NCBI GenBank assembly: GCA_041649635.1
Contig: JBAZMV010000004.1
Span: forward strand, 1 to 64,000
DNA length: 64,000 bases
Origin: Dehalococcoidia bacterium
Lineage (GTDB): Bacteria; Chloroflexota; Dehalococcoidia; E44-bin15
Direction: 5' to 3'
Shown one piece after another: positions 1-7,858 of this stretch. The translations under genes were made by a program, and so were the position numbers. Under the pieces are notes generated by a model. It was not told where the DNA came from, ran no database searches, and saw only the letters and a program-made list of their open reading frames with translations. Numbering within the stretch: position 1 is the stretch's first letter; each line of letters opens with the position of its first letter.

Positions 1-103
1 GAATAGCAAGCATAAGAGTATCGTCTTGTCGTACACGTTCAAGTAAAGACTTGAGCAATCCTCCCTTTAAGTCGTCAATAAAATTCTCTGACAGAGCTCT
101 CAT
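1..103 (-). CDS. Unidentified protein, N-terminal fragment cut by the window edge
   Basis: Thirty-four codons are visible from an ATG at 103 and read open to the window edge (begins MRALSENFIDDLK). The start codon directly abuts the TAA of the MBL-fold gene upstream, so the two are almost certainly co-transcribed and translationally coupled. Too little is visible to name a family. Base composition is AT-rich like the next three genes. Confidence 0.55.
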   Translation of the reverse strand, partial: MRALSENFIDDLKGGLLKSLLERVRQDDTLMLAI

Positions 104-1351
104 TTATACCTCCCAGCATTCGTCATCATAGTGCAATTCCACATTGGGAAAAAGCTCCGAATATCGTTCGGGCATGAAAGTGTGAATCGGAACAACTTTC
201 CCAGGGTTAAGTGCTGTGACAAATCTCTTCAAATCTTGTGGACTAGCATGGCCCGAAGTATGTATGCTTACCTTGAAAATACCATGTTTCATCAACCATT
301 CACGTAAGTAAGCATATGGCTCCTTTTCCCAATATCCCTCCCATTGTGAATAGATATACACGGCTTCCTTTATACAATCAGCTTTTTCAAGATCATTAAT
401 ATGTAAAGGACGAAAAAGTAATACAGATTTATTTGCGATGCCCCGTAAATCTTCAATGAATATTCTATTCTTTGAGTGTCTCTTCAAGGGCTCAAAATAC
501 TCAAGTTTTTTTATCTTGATACGTTGGGAGTTGGGAACATAAAGAGATATCTCCGGCCAATCAGACTGAGGCAAGTTAAGATTACCGGTAGCTTCAAGTA
601 CTACAGCTGTATAGAGATCAATTATCAGCCTTCTCCCCGTCTTCTTGCATGCCCGGAAAACAGATACAATGCGGTCAATGTTTTGAGATGAGGCATGAAC
701 CATTACCAGGCCAGTGCTTTCTTTAAATGTGTTTACTAAAGACTGCTCTACATCGGATTCGCTGGGGAAACTATCGTCATATTCCAGCCTGCCGAGAGAA
801 GAACCCTCAAGTAACATAGCATCGATATGCGCTGGCGGATTCGACATTAGCCGCTCAAGCAACTTAGATTTTCTTCCGTGCATCCTAAAATCACCGCTGT
901 AAAAAAGCCTCTTACCATCAGCATCTACCATCAGAGCATAAGCATCGTAGGCGGCGTGATCTACGAGAAATGGAGTGATAGTAAACGGGCCCAATTCCAT
1001 TGGTGTCTCGTTTCTAAAATCTCCTCCGATAGAAGGCACGGTCCAGTTACCCGGAAGAAACGGAGAGGCGGCTTCTATGATATGACGTGCATCAGCACCC
1101 ATATAAACAGGTATGCTTTTATTGACGTGTTCGAGCAGTCCGAAGTGATCCAGGTGTGAATGCGAGATAAGTATAGACAGCAGAGATTCATCGCCTCCAG
1201 CCAGGCCGCAAATTGACGGAAGATACTTCTTATCGTTGTCTTCTGCATCCAGGGGCAATCCGATATCCAGAATGAGCCGTTTACCGCTGGACTCTATTTC
1301 CACACAGCTTCCGCCTATTTCATGTGTGCCGCGATGAATGGTTAGTTTCAT
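104..1351 (-). CDS. MBL-fold hydrolase, RNase J/beta-CASP-like
   Basis: Metallo-beta-lactamase fold protein of 415 residues. The N-terminus has the RNase J-type strand pattern (THEIGGSCVEI) and the metal-binding HxHxDH motif HSHLDH at residues 64-69. A later D with SGDFRMHG and a C-terminal HTSGHASPQDL segment resemble the beta-CASP/RMMBL part of RNase J-type nucleases. It is shorter than a typical RNase J (about 550 residues), so the long C-terminal domain is missing. A nuclease acting on RNA is the best guess; the substrate is unknown. It lies in an AT-rich set of minus-strand genes with an unknown 134-residue protein, a UDG-like protein and a partial gene, next to a tRNA operon. Confidence 0.75.
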   Translation of the reverse strand: MKLTIHRGTHEIGGSCVEIESSGKRLILDIGLPLDAEDNDKKYLPSICGLAGGDESLLSILISHSHLDHFGLLEHVNKSIPVYMGADARHIIEAASPFLPGNWTVPSIGGDFRNETPMELGPFTITPFLVDHAAYDAYALMVDADGKRLFYSGDFRMHGRKSKLLERLMSNPPAHIDAMLLEGSSLGRLEYDDSFPSESDVEQSLVNTFKESTGLVMVHASSQNIDRIVSVFRACKKTGRRLIIDLYTAVVLEATGNLNLPQSDWPEISLYVPNSQRIKIKKLEYFEPLKRHSKNRIFIEDLRGIANKSVLLFRPLHINDLEKADCIKEAVYIYSQWEGYWEKEPYAYLREWLMKHGIFKVSIHTSGHASPQDLKRFVTALNPGKVVPIHTFMPERYSELFPNVELHYDDECWEV

Positions 1352-1356
1352 TTAGC

Positions 1357-1761
1357 CTATTCCCACTTGCCGATTGGGCGGAAGGTCATCTTTCGCATCC
1401 TCCCCCGGCCATCGAATTCCCATCCCCACGCGTTTCCATCGCCTTCTATGCTATGGAGCACTATACGTCCGCCCTTCTCAGAATACTGCTTGAGCCAGCC
1501 GGCGATCTGCTCTGCTTCATGCCACTTTCCATATAGAGCAGGCACTGTTCCGTCATCCGTATCTGGTACATACGGATCCAAGCCATCATCACTCGATTTA
1601 AATACAAGAAAACCATCGCTGTTGAGCACAGCTCTTTCCAGAAAATACCGAATGGGAGCCAGACCGCGTCCGCTCCGTGTTTTTAGCACTCGGCTTACTT
1701 CCGCTGCTGACTCGGCTTTAATCTTCACGTCTATCAAGTGCAATGAACTTTCATAGCCCAT
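1357..1761 (-). CDS. Hypothetical protein, 134 residues
   Basis: No family recognised. The product is soluble, mixed alpha/beta in composition and acidic, with no signal peptide or membrane segment. It ends 5 bases before the MBL gene start and begins 16 bases after the UDG-like gene stop, so it is probably part of the same transcript. Codon use is AT-richer than the acyl-CoA genes of the window. Function cannot be assigned. Confidence 0.6.
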   Translation of the reverse strand: MGYESSLHLIDVKIKAESAAEVSRVLKTRSGRGLAPIRYFLERAVLNSDGFLVFKSSDDGLDPYVPDTDDGTVPALYGKWHEAEQIAGWLKQYSEKGGRIVLHSIEGDGNAWGWEFDGRGRMRKMTFRPIGKWE

Positions 1762-1777
1762 GGAATGCTCCTATCTC

Positions 1778-2728
1778 TTATAGCCGTTGATTCAGTGCCC
1801 ATTTTCTAAGTCTATTATCCTGATCTTTGTAAACTTTCCGGTTGACATTATATGTTCTCATATGAACACAGGGTAGACATATGAGCGGGTCATTATCAAG
1901 AACTATTTCTATTCCTGTAGCAAATACTTCTCTTATGGGATGGAAAGTTACCCCTGCTTTCCTTTGCAAGAATTGGAAAACCGGCTGTCCAAGCGTGATT
2001 ACATATTTCGGTTTATATTTACTCAACTTCTCTTTAAAATCATCATAGCTCAACTCCGCAAGTCCATTGACCAAGTCATCAAATGGTATGCTCTCCCACT
2101 TCGCTATTCTCGCAAGGGATGTATTAAAACTCAAATTGACTAAATTTAAGGCTATGATTTGATCGACAGTTAGATTGAGGGGAGATAGAATATGCTGTGA
2201 GACGTACTTATACAACGATGAGTCCTCATCATCAAGCATCAAGACTTTTCTCACAATGCTCTTTGTAGTTATGCCCCCATCCTGTCCAACTATTACCAAC
2301 CCGCCCTTTTTATAGTCAGTCCCTCGGAAATCCGGTGGGTATGCTTTCCGAGCTTGGTATTTTTCTTTGAGGTTTCTATAAGATTCCTTCATAGTATCTA
2401 CCATCTTTAATTCCTGTAGCGCTCGCTTGCCAGATGGGCTACCGATTAGTCCCTCAGTGGCTAGCTTGTCATAGAATGCTTCTTCACTCACACAATCATA
2501 GCTATCTCTCATAGTCACATATCCTCCGAATCGATAACGGCGCCAACACTTAATCCCGTCAATAAATACAGGATTATCACCGCAGTCATCCATAGAGTCC
2601 CAATTTGGAGTTTCACCGGTTTCTGTGACTGCTTTTGCATTACAAATACGGCATACGCGGTTAGGCCAGCCTATATCACGCATTAGACTAGAATCAGACT
2701 GATGACAGATACTGCATTCATTTTTCAT
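1778..2728 (-). CDS. Zinc-finger protein with a uracil-DNA-glycosylase-like domain
   Basis: The 316-residue product begins with a four-cysteine zinc finger (C5, C8, C26, C29). The C-terminal half resembles the uracil-DNA glycosylase superfamily: VIVGQDGG near residues 145-152 corresponds to the catalytic-water loop (GEAPG or GQDPY in known families), followed by a LNLVN strand, a YVITLGQPVF segment matching the family's PkvIvlLG, and LPCVHM where HPS motifs normally sit. The altered last motif makes glycosylase activity uncertain. It may be a DNA repair enzyme or part of an accessory/defence module. The fold assignment rests on motif order only. Confidence 0.5.
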   Translation of the reverse strand: MKNECSICHQSDSSLMRDIGWPNRVCRICNAKAVTETGETPNWDSMDDCGDNPVFIDGIKCWRRYRFGGYVTMRDSYDCVSEEAFYDKLATEGLIGSPSGKRALQELKMVDTMKESYRNLKEKYQARKAYPPDFRGTDYKKGGLVIVGQDGGITTKSIVRKVLMLDDEDSSLYKYVSQHILSPLNLTVDQIIALNLVNLSFNTSLARIAKWESIPFDDLVNGLAELSYDDFKEKLSKYKPKYVITLGQPVFQFLQRKAGVTFHPIREVFATGIEIVLDNDPLICLPCVHMRTYNVNRKVYKDQDNRLRKWALNQRL

Positions 2729-2869
2729 TACATCATCACCTCAATCATCTTCTTATCTAATCAAATGTTCTGAGCACTACTTTTGAGAGTATGGTTCAAT
2801 ATATTCTTCCTATGCCGCCCGATGGTAAGTCCTTCAAACAGGTAGAAGTTCTATCTATTGGAAAAAATT

Positions 2870-2945
2870 TGGTGGACCCGGGGGGATTCGAACCCCCTAC
2901 CTCTTGAATGCAAATCAAGCGTTCTCCCAAATGAACTACGGGCCC
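2870..2945 (-). tRNA. tRNA-Ala (TGC)
   Basis: Folds as a complete cloverleaf. The acceptor stem GGGCCCG pairs with CGGGTCC, the anticodon loop is TTTGCAT (anticodon TGC), the T-arm contains GGTTCGAATCC, and the 3' CCA is encoded. Last gene of the five-tRNA minus-strand operon. Confidence 0.95.
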
Positions 2946-3021
2946 GTAATGGTATACCTCTGGGAAGAGGTCTAACCCCCTGCCCCGATATAATCGGGAC
3001 ACATCTTGTCGACGTGTTAAA

Positions 3022-3098
3022 TGGTGGGCGGTATAGGACTTGAACCTATGGCCTTCTGCGTGTAAAGCAGACGCTCTAGCCAACTGAGCTAACCGCCC
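3022..3098 (-). tRNA. tRNA-Val (TAC)
   Basis: Acceptor stem GGGCGGT/ACCGCCC, anticodon loop TTTACAC (anticodon TAC), T-loop TTCAAGT, CCA encoded. Fourth gene of the tRNA operon. A second valine tRNA (CAC) with the same acceptor 5' strand lies at the head of the operon. Confidence 0.95.
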
Positions 3099-3101
3099 AC
3101 A

Positions 3102-3179
3102 TGGCGCGCTTGGTGGGGCTCGAACCCACGACCTCAGCCTCCGCAGGGCTGCGCTCTAATCCTATTGAGCTACAAGCGC
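3102..3179 (-). tRNA. tRNA-Arg (GCG)
   Basis: Acceptor stem GCGCTTG/CAAGCGC, anticodon stem CAGCC/GGCTG with loop CTGCGGA (anticodon GCG), T-loop TTCGAGC, encoded CCA. Only 3 bases separate it from the tRNA-Val gene. Confidence 0.9.
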
Positions 3180-3190
3180 GTATTATAAAG

Positions 3191-3274
3191 TGCCGAAGGA
3201 GGGACTCGAACCCACATGTCCGTTTCGGACACTACGCCCTGAACGTAGCGCGTCTACCATTCCGCCACTTCGGC
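3191..3274 (-). tRNA. tRNA-Leu (CAG)
   Basis: Class II tRNA of 84 bases with a variable arm (GTCCGAAACGGAC). Acceptor stem GCCGAAG/CTTCGGC, anticodon loop TTCAGGG (anticodon CAG). The 3' CCA is not encoded, unlike the three genes downstream. Confidence 0.95.
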
Positions 3275-3297
3275 AAATCCCGGCCTTCACAGAAAAA

Positions 3298-3371
3298 TGG
3301 GCGATACTGGACTTGAACCAGTGACCTCTTGCGTGTGAAGCAAGCGCTCTAACCAGCTGAGCTAACCGCCC
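3298..3371 (-). tRNA. tRNA-Val (CAC)
   Basis: Acceptor stem GGGCGGT/ATCGCCC with one G-U pair, anticodon loop TTCACAC (anticodon CAC), T-loop TTCAAGT, no encoded CCA. First gene behind the tRNA operon promoter. Confidence 0.95.
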
Positions 3372-3386
3372 CCGAGAGCACATCTA

Positions 3387-3415
3387 ATTTTAGCCATCGC
3401 AGTTATATTTGTAAA
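3387..3415 (-). promoter_or_regulatory. Promoter of the five-tRNA operon
   Basis: On the minus strand TTTACA (3410-3415) and TAAAAT (3387-3392) are separated by exactly 17 bases. The -10 ends about 16 bases before the first tRNA, as expected for a short-leader stable-RNA promoter. Confidence 0.6.
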
Positions 3416-3560
3416 GACAGGCTTCCGGACGTGAATTTATGGACGTCGGATGGGAAAGCCTTTGGGGAGCTTTTCTTCGTCTGGATTGACATTAAGTCGT
3501 TTTAACAATATGCTAGATGCATCTTTGGGCAGATATATTTTACCTGTAGAGGTTGTCTCG

Positions 3561-4562
3561 ATGGCGAAGAAAGCACAGGACACGAAGATACTGGTGACCG
3601 GCGGCGCGGGCTACGTCGGCAGCGTGGTCACGGAGGAGCTTCTTGCCAGCGGCAGGAAGGTGGTGGTGGTTGATGACCTGCGTCAGGGGCACAGAGATGC
3701 TGTTGCAAAAGAGGCGGAACTGGTCATGGGAGATATCCGTGACGAGATGCTGCTCGAAGATATTTTCAAGAGCTCCAAGATCGAAGCCGTGGTTCATCTG
3801 GCTGCGGACAGCATTATCGGGACTTCCATGACCGATCCCAGGCTTTGTCTGGAAAACAACGTTATCGGCGGGATGACGATCTTGAAGCAGATGTTGAAAC
3901 ACAAGGTCACGAACCTCGTCTTCTCCTCGAGCGCGGCGGTGTACGGCGAGCCCAGGAGCGTCCCTATCGACGAAAATCATCCAACGGAGCCGATCAATAC
4001 ATATGGTGAGTCCAAGCTCTTGTTCGAGCGCATGCTGTTCTGGTACGGGCGGGCATACGGTTTGAAGTATGTCTCCCTGCGTTATTTCAATGCCGCCGGA
4101 GCCAGCGAGCGCTTCGGCGAGGATCATCGTCCCGAGTCGCATCTGGTTCCCTGTGTCCTTGCCGCCGCCAGAGGCAAGGTTGCTTCTATGGCCGTGTTCG
4201 GCAATGATTATCCTACCAAGGACGGCAGTTGCGTTCGGGATTACATCCATGTCGTGGACATAGCCCAGGCACATATACTGGCCTTGAAGAAGTTGAAGAC
4301 GTTGAGCGGAAGGGCGTATAACCTTGGCAGCGGGAGCGGCTGCTCGGTGCTGCAGGTGATTAAAGCGGCGCGCAAGATAACCGGCGCGGACATTCCTGTT
4401 CAATTCCATGCCCGCCGTACCGGGGACCCGGCAGTTTTGGTTGCCAGTTGCGACCTGGCCAAGAAAGAACTCGGCTGGCAGCCGGCATACACGAAAATCG
4501 AGGATATAATCGAGAGCGCGTGGCGCTGGAGGTGCAACTATCCCGACGGCTATCGCAAATAA
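3561..4562 (+). CDS. galE: UDP-glucose 4-epimerase
   Basis: Extended short-chain dehydrogenase that interconverts UDP-glucose and UDP-galactose using tightly bound NAD. The 333-residue product has the NAD-binding GGAGYVG at 14-20, the SSSAAVYG segment carrying the catalytic serine near 123, and YGESK at 148-152 as the catalytic Tyr/Lys pair. It ends with the family's RRTGDPAVLVA and LGWQP motifs. An open frame extends upstream to 3450, but the ATG at 3561 has AGAGG 8 bases before it and gives the standard family length, so it is chosen. It probably feeds cell-envelope polysaccharide synthesis; the neighbours do not add detail. Related nucleotide-sugar epimerases cannot be excluded. Confidence 0.9.
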   Translation: MAKKAQDTKILVTGGAGYVGSVVTEELLASGRKVVVVDDLRQGHRDAVAKEAELVMGDIRDEMLLEDIFKSSKIEAVVHLAADSIIGTSMTDPRLCLENNVIGGMTILKQMLKHKVTNLVFSSSAAVYGEPRSVPIDENHPTEPINTYGESKLLFERMLFWYGRAYGLKYVSLRYFNAAGASERFGEDHRPESHLVPCVLAAARGKVASMAVFGNDYPTKDGSCVRDYIHVVDIAQAHILALKKLKTLSGRAYNLGSGSGCSVLQVIKAARKITGADIPVQFHARRTGDPAVLVASCDLAKKELGWQPAYTKIEDIIESAWRWRCNYPDGYRK

Positions 4563-4631
4563 GAGGATCTGCTTGATAGATTCAGGTTGTTTAATTAATA
4601 GATCGGGCAGTTACTCCAGGGGGGGAGCGCT

Positions 4632-4868
4632 GTGAGCATATATATGAATTACTACGTTCTGTCTCCGCAGGGACGGAAGAAGTTTGAGGATTGGCAGCAG
4701 ATGGGCATCACCACGGGTCCTCAGTATCAGGTTGTCGAGTACCTGTATAAGAAGAACGCCGCCACTATTGCCCAGATTGCTCAGGGAACGAAGCTCTCGC
4801 CCAAGGAAGTCGCATCTCAAATAGAGTTCTTCTCTCAGGCCGGCTACCTCATGACCGTCGAGATGTAG
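4632..4868 (+). CDS. Small winged-helix-like protein
   Basis: The 78-residue product has the layout of a winged-helix domain: a helix (QYQVVEYLYKK), a turn with ATIAQIAQGTKLSPKEVASQI as a helix-turn-helix, and a C-terminal AGYL strand. It resembles the DNA-binding part of MarR/ArsR-type regulators without further domains. The GTG start has GGGGGAG 5 bases upstream; an internal ATG at 4644 is an alternative. It is followed by an intrinsic terminator. Target unknown. Confidence 0.6.
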   Translation: MSIYMNYYVLSPQGRKKFEDWQQMGITTGPQYQVVEYLYKKNAATIAQIAQGTKLSPKEVASQIEFFSQAGYLMTVEM

Positions 4869-4894
4869 TTTCGTCTGGTTAAGGTATATAGAAA

Positions 4895-4923
4895 AAGCGG
4901 CTGTGACTATCAGCCGCTTATGT
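4895..4923 (+). terminator. Intrinsic terminator after the small winged-helix gene
   Basis: Nine-base-pair stem AAGCGGCTG/CAGCCGCTT with a 7-base loop, followed by a short T-run interrupted by ATG. Confidence 0.6.
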
Positions 4924-4974
4924 TTTGGTCAAGTGTGAACGGGGTAATTCAGCTAATCAACTCCCTGATATCCC

Positions 4975-5050
4975 CCCAATATTTCGGTCATCGTGTAGAG
5001 ACGCAACATTTTGCGTCTCTACGGGACACCCTTAATCCTTCCATATACCT
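4975..5050. repeat. Dispersed intergenic repeat (TTTCGGTCATCGTGTAG family)
   Basis: Contains the module TTTCGGTCATCGTGTAG followed by an inverted repeat GTAGAGACGCAA/TTGCGTCTCTAC. The same module recurs near 42662, 44228 and 53110, and inverted near 49717-49737. No gene is seen between 4869 and the tRNA at 5115. Confidence 0.7.
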
Positions 5051-5114
5051 CAATATCATGGAAGGACACGCCGAGCAATGAAAAAAGAATCAGCAACGCC
5101 GAAAAACAAAAAAC

Positions 5115-5186
5115 TGGTAGCGGCTAGATTCGAACTAGCGACCAAGGGCTTATGAGTCCCCTGCTCTACCTCTGAGCTACGCTACC
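5115..5186 (-). tRNA. tRNA-Met (CAT), elongator type
   Basis: Acceptor stem GGTAGCG/CGCTACC, anticodon loop CTCATAA (anticodon CAT), T-arm with GTTCGAATC, no encoded CCA. The paired first base (G1-C72) argues against an initiator tRNA; a tRNA-Ile with modified CAT remains possible. Confidence 0.88.
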
Positions 5187-5200
5187 AAAAGCACGAACAA

Positions 5201-5229
5201 GGATAACATGCTCCGGCTTTGGGAGTCAA
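5201..5229 (-). promoter_or_regulatory. Promoter of tRNA-Met
   Basis: On the minus strand TTGACT (5224-5229) and TTATCC (5201-5206) are separated by 17 bases, with a TG just before the -10. It lies 15 bases upstream of the tRNA. Confidence 0.5.
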
Positions 5230-5254
5230 TAAGATAGTGATAAGGATACTCCCT

Positions 5255-5500
5255 GAAATCCCCCTTGAAAGGGGGAAACAATAACCGAATCCCCTGTTAG
5301 TCCCCCATACGTTGGGGGACGTAAAAAAATCTGGGGGACACCCCCAGTTCCCCCGGAAGGAGCTTCTCCTTCACCTCTATATCACGGGATGTCATTGCGA
5401 GGAGTCCTTCCGTACACCCTAATTATGGAAGGACGACGTGGCAATCTCGTCTTTTTGTGCGGCAGCGTAGGGGCACAGCATGCTGTGCCCCTACATTTCG
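5255..5500. repeat. Cluster of dispersed intergenic repeats
   Basis: Three modules are joined end to end. First is a CCCCC/GGGGG-rich module with GGGGGACACCCCC and an AAGGAG/CTCCTT hairpin, in the orientation opposite to the copies at 15.6 and 40.0 kb. Second is TCATTGCGAGGAGTCCTTCC with its inverted half GGAAGGACGACGTGGCAATC. Third is a GGGGCACAGCATGCTGTGCCCC inverted repeat. No coding potential seen. Confidence 0.7.
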
Positions 5501-5523
5501 ACGCATGGGACGCATAAAATAAA

Positions 5524-5550
5524 AACCCCCTCTTTCATAAAGAGGGGGCT
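5524..5550 (-). terminator. Intrinsic terminator of the crotonase/CoA-transferase operon
   Basis: Perfect 10-bp stem CCCCCTCTTT/AAAGAGGGGG (5526-5548) with a 3-base loop. On the minus strand the stem is followed by five T residues, 29 bases after the stop of the CoA-transferase gene. Confidence 0.85.
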
Positions 5551-5576
5551 AATAAAAAGGGGAGTTCGAAAAATAT

Positions 5577-6893
5577 CTATGGCCAGTAGAGCTTTTTGGC
5601 CTCTTTCCACAGCTCCTCGCGGAAGTTGGGGTGCGCAATGTTGATGAGCTGCTCGCAACGCTGGCGCAGGGTCTTGTGCCGCAGGTTGGCCACGCCATAC
5701 TCGGTGACGATGAGGTCGGCGATGTTGCGCTGCAGGGTGATCGCGGTTCCCTCGGGCAGCAGCGGCATGATGCGGGAGACCTTGCCGTCCTGCGCCGTCG
5801 ATGGCAGCACGGTTATCGACCTGCCGCCTTTCGAAAGCAGCGCACCCAGGGCGAATGGTATCTGGCCGCCGGCGACGGACATGAGCTTGGGGCCGATGCT
5901 CTCGGCAGTTATCTGCCCCGTCATGTCGATGGCCAGGGCGTTGTTGATTGAAACCATGTTATCGTTCTGGGCGATGACGCGGATGTCCTCCAGCCAAAGC
6001 AGATCGACGAGGTAGAACATGGGGTTTCCGTTGCACCACTCCATCTCCTCCTTCGATCCGCCGCCTATCGACGTGACCACCACGCGCTCGGGCAGAAGGG
6101 TCTTGCGCTTGCCGTTGATGACGCCGCTTCTCACCAGCGAGATGATGCCGGGAGGAGTGGCCTCGGAGTGCACGCCGATGTCGTTCCTGCCGTCGAAGAG
6201 TCCCATCTTGACCAGCGGCTCGGTGGTGCGGCCCACGCCTATCTGTATCGTGTCCCCGTCCTTAATCAAAGAGGCCACGTTCTTGACGATCTCTTTCTGG
6301 TAGGCGGGCGGCTCCTTGACGGCGCGGCCGCCCAGGCTGCCCGTGCCCGGCGTGCCGGAGCGCGATTCATGGATGACGAAATAGTCGATCTCGGAGACGT
6401 GTACATAGTTTTCGCCGTGGGTGCGGATAAGACGGTCGTTGACCTCGGCGATCGTCAGTTTTGCATGCTTTATCTGCTGGCGCTTGCTCCACAGCGACGC
6501 GCCGAAGCTGCAGAAGCCGCGCTCGTCGGGAGGGGTCACTTCGGTGAGCAGCACGTCGGGGGGCTCGCCCTCGGTGGAGAAGGGGATGATGAGGGGCAGG
6601 TTCACGTCGCAACGCTTCTGGTCCAGCATATCCTGAACGGTGGCCGTAGGCCAAGATATCGTAATCTCGAAGGCCGAGTCCCAGCCCTCATCGTACCAGC
6701 CGAAATCGTAGCCCGGCGAGGGCACGGCGACCTTGACGCCCTGCAGCTCGCCCAGCCGCGCGGCGATGGACATGCCCACGGTCAGGGCCTCGCGCCCGGC
6801 GGTGAAAGCCACGTTGTCGCCCGATTTCACCTTGCTCGCGGCTTCCTCGGCCGATATCAGCTTACGTTTATATTCATCCTGCCAGTTCTGCAT
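5577..6893 (-). CDS. CoA-transferase of the acetyl-CoA hydrolase/4-hydroxybutyrate CoA-transferase family
   Basis: Moves CoA between an acyl-CoA and a free acid through a glutamyl-CoA thioester. The 438-residue product has the N-terminal domain (SAEEAASKVKSGD) and a GVHSEATPPG segment whose E244 is the expected catalytic glutamate. The C-terminal domain has SIGGGSKEEM and the EYGVANLRHKT signature. The ATG at 6893 is preferred over one 33 bases upstream because AAGGGGTG lies just before it and the longer form would overlap the preceding gene. It is the last gene of a four-gene operon with three crotonase-like genes and is followed by a terminator. A close paralogue lies at 20810-22141. Substrate unknown. 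Confidence 0.88.
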   Translation of the reverse strand: MQNWQDEYKRKLISAEEAASKVKSGDNVAFTAGREALTVGMSIAARLGELQGVKVAVPSPGYDFGWYDEGWDSAFEITISWPTATVQDMLDQKRCDVNLPLIIPFSTEGEPPDVLLTEVTPPDERGFCSFGASLWSKRQQIKHAKLTIAEVNDRLIRTHGENYVHVSEIDYFVIHESRSGTPGTGSLGGRAVKEPPAYQKEIVKNVASLIKDGDTIQIGVGRTTEPLVKMGLFDGRNDIGVHSEATPPGIISLVRSGVINGKRKTLLPERVVVTSIGGGSKEEMEWCNGNPMFYLVDLLWLEDIRVIAQNDNMVSINNALAIDMTGQITAESIGPKLMSVAGGQIPFALGALLSKGGRSITVLPSTAQDGKVSRIMPLLPEGTAITLQRNIADLIVTEYGVANLRHKTLRQRCEQLINIAHPNFREELWKEAKKLYWP

Positions 6894-6903
6894 CAGGCAC
6901 CCC

Positions 6904-7857
6904 TTATTTCTTCTTCTTAGCTTCACTATCTGCCGCGGCCTTGGCTTGCGGAGTGGCCGTTTCGGCGCGATCCTTGAGGAAGCCCTTGAGCCCCTTGTCG
7001 CGCTTTTCCTTGTACAAGTTCACTTCCTCGGGGCGGAAGCGCACGTACTGCAGGCCGGTGTGGGCGTGGTAGTGCGCGCGCTGCGTGCCGCCCATACCCA
7101 TGATGTCCTCCATGCCGCTTATCCACTCCTTGGTCACGGCCACGCCCTCGCTGGGAAGATTGGCTAAAACTTCAGCCCAGCGCAACGTCTCGGCCTCCAG
7201 CTTGTCCAGCGGCACGGACTTGTTAGCGAAACCGCGGTCGGCGGCCTCCTTGCCCGACATCTCGGTGACGGCGCGTCCGGCGTAGGCCATGTTGGACCAC
7301 ATGGGCCACAGCGGGTACTCGGTCAGGCCGTGAAGCTGGCTGCCGAAGCCCCTGATGCCGAACTGCGCGTCGTCGGCGGCGACGATGATGTCGCACGCGG
7401 CGGCGAATATCTGGCTGGCGCCGATGCACTTGCCATGCACCTGCGCGATCGTGATTTTGGGGTACTCCATGACATCGTTGTACTTATAGCAGCGGCGCCG
7501 CTCGAAGCCGTAGTAATCCTGCATTGTAGGGTTCACATTAGGGTGCACCGGGGGCGACTCCTCGCCCTCGGGGGAGCTCAGGTCGTGGCCGGCGCCGAAG
7601 TGGTTGCCGGCGCCCCTGATTATCACGACCCTAACGTCGGGGTCGGCGTTGGCCTTGTTCATGGCCGCTGACAGGTCCTCGAACATGCGGTCGTTGAAGG
7701 CGTTCCTCTTGTCCGGGCGATTGAGGGTGATTCTGGCCACGCGTTCGTTGACCTTCTCGTAGATCGCGGTCTGGAAATCCCACTCGCGGTAGTCATTGTG
7801 CTCGTAGAAGCACTCTTTGTATTGCGTTTTAAATTCCCATCCAAATCCGGTCGGCAT
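6904..7857 (-). CDS. Crotonase-fold protein (enoyl-CoA hydratase/isomerase family), atypical active site
   Basis: The 317-residue product has the crotonase core. NAFNDRMFEDL and GAGNHFGAGHDLS form the first oxyanion-hole half and VHGKCIGASQIFAAACD the second. By alignment with rat mitochondrial enoyl-CoA hydratase, both catalytic glutamates are replaced (Glu144 position by Ile, Glu164 position by Gly in FGIRGFG), so simple hydration is doubtful; hydrolase, isomerase or lyase chemistry is possible. The C-terminus is lysine-rich (ending EAKKKK). The start follows the upstream stop by one base and has AGGAG 6 bases before it. Third gene of the operon. Confidence 0.82.
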   Translation of the reverse strand: MPTGFGWEFKTQYKECFYEHNDYREWDFQTAIYEKVNERVARITLNRPDKRNAFNDRMFEDLSAAMNKANADPDVRVVIIRGAGNHFGAGHDLSSPEGEESPPVHPNVNPTMQDYYGFERRRCYKYNDVMEYPKITIAQVHGKCIGASQIFAAACDIIVAADDAQFGIRGFGSQLHGLTEYPLWPMWSNMAYAGRAVTEMSGKEAADRGFANKSVPLDKLEAETLRWAEVLANLPSEGVAVTKEWISGMEDIMGMGGTQRAHYHAHTGLQYVRFRPEEVNLYKEKRDKGLKGFLKDRAETATPQAKAAADSEAKKKK

Positions 7858-7858
7858 A

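Noticed and set aside
2796..3383. Several short open frames over the tRNA operon
   Set aside because: They run through well-formed tRNA cloverleafs and reflect tRNA sequence, not protein.
5255..5500. Possible CRISPR array among the repeated modules
   Set aside because: Repeats are of unequal type, inverted and irregularly spaced, without uniform spacers or cas genes anywhere in the window.
6168..6920. 250-codon open frame opposite the first CoA-transferase
   Set aside because: Shadow frame with no recognisable domain; the minus-strand gene is complete and conserved.
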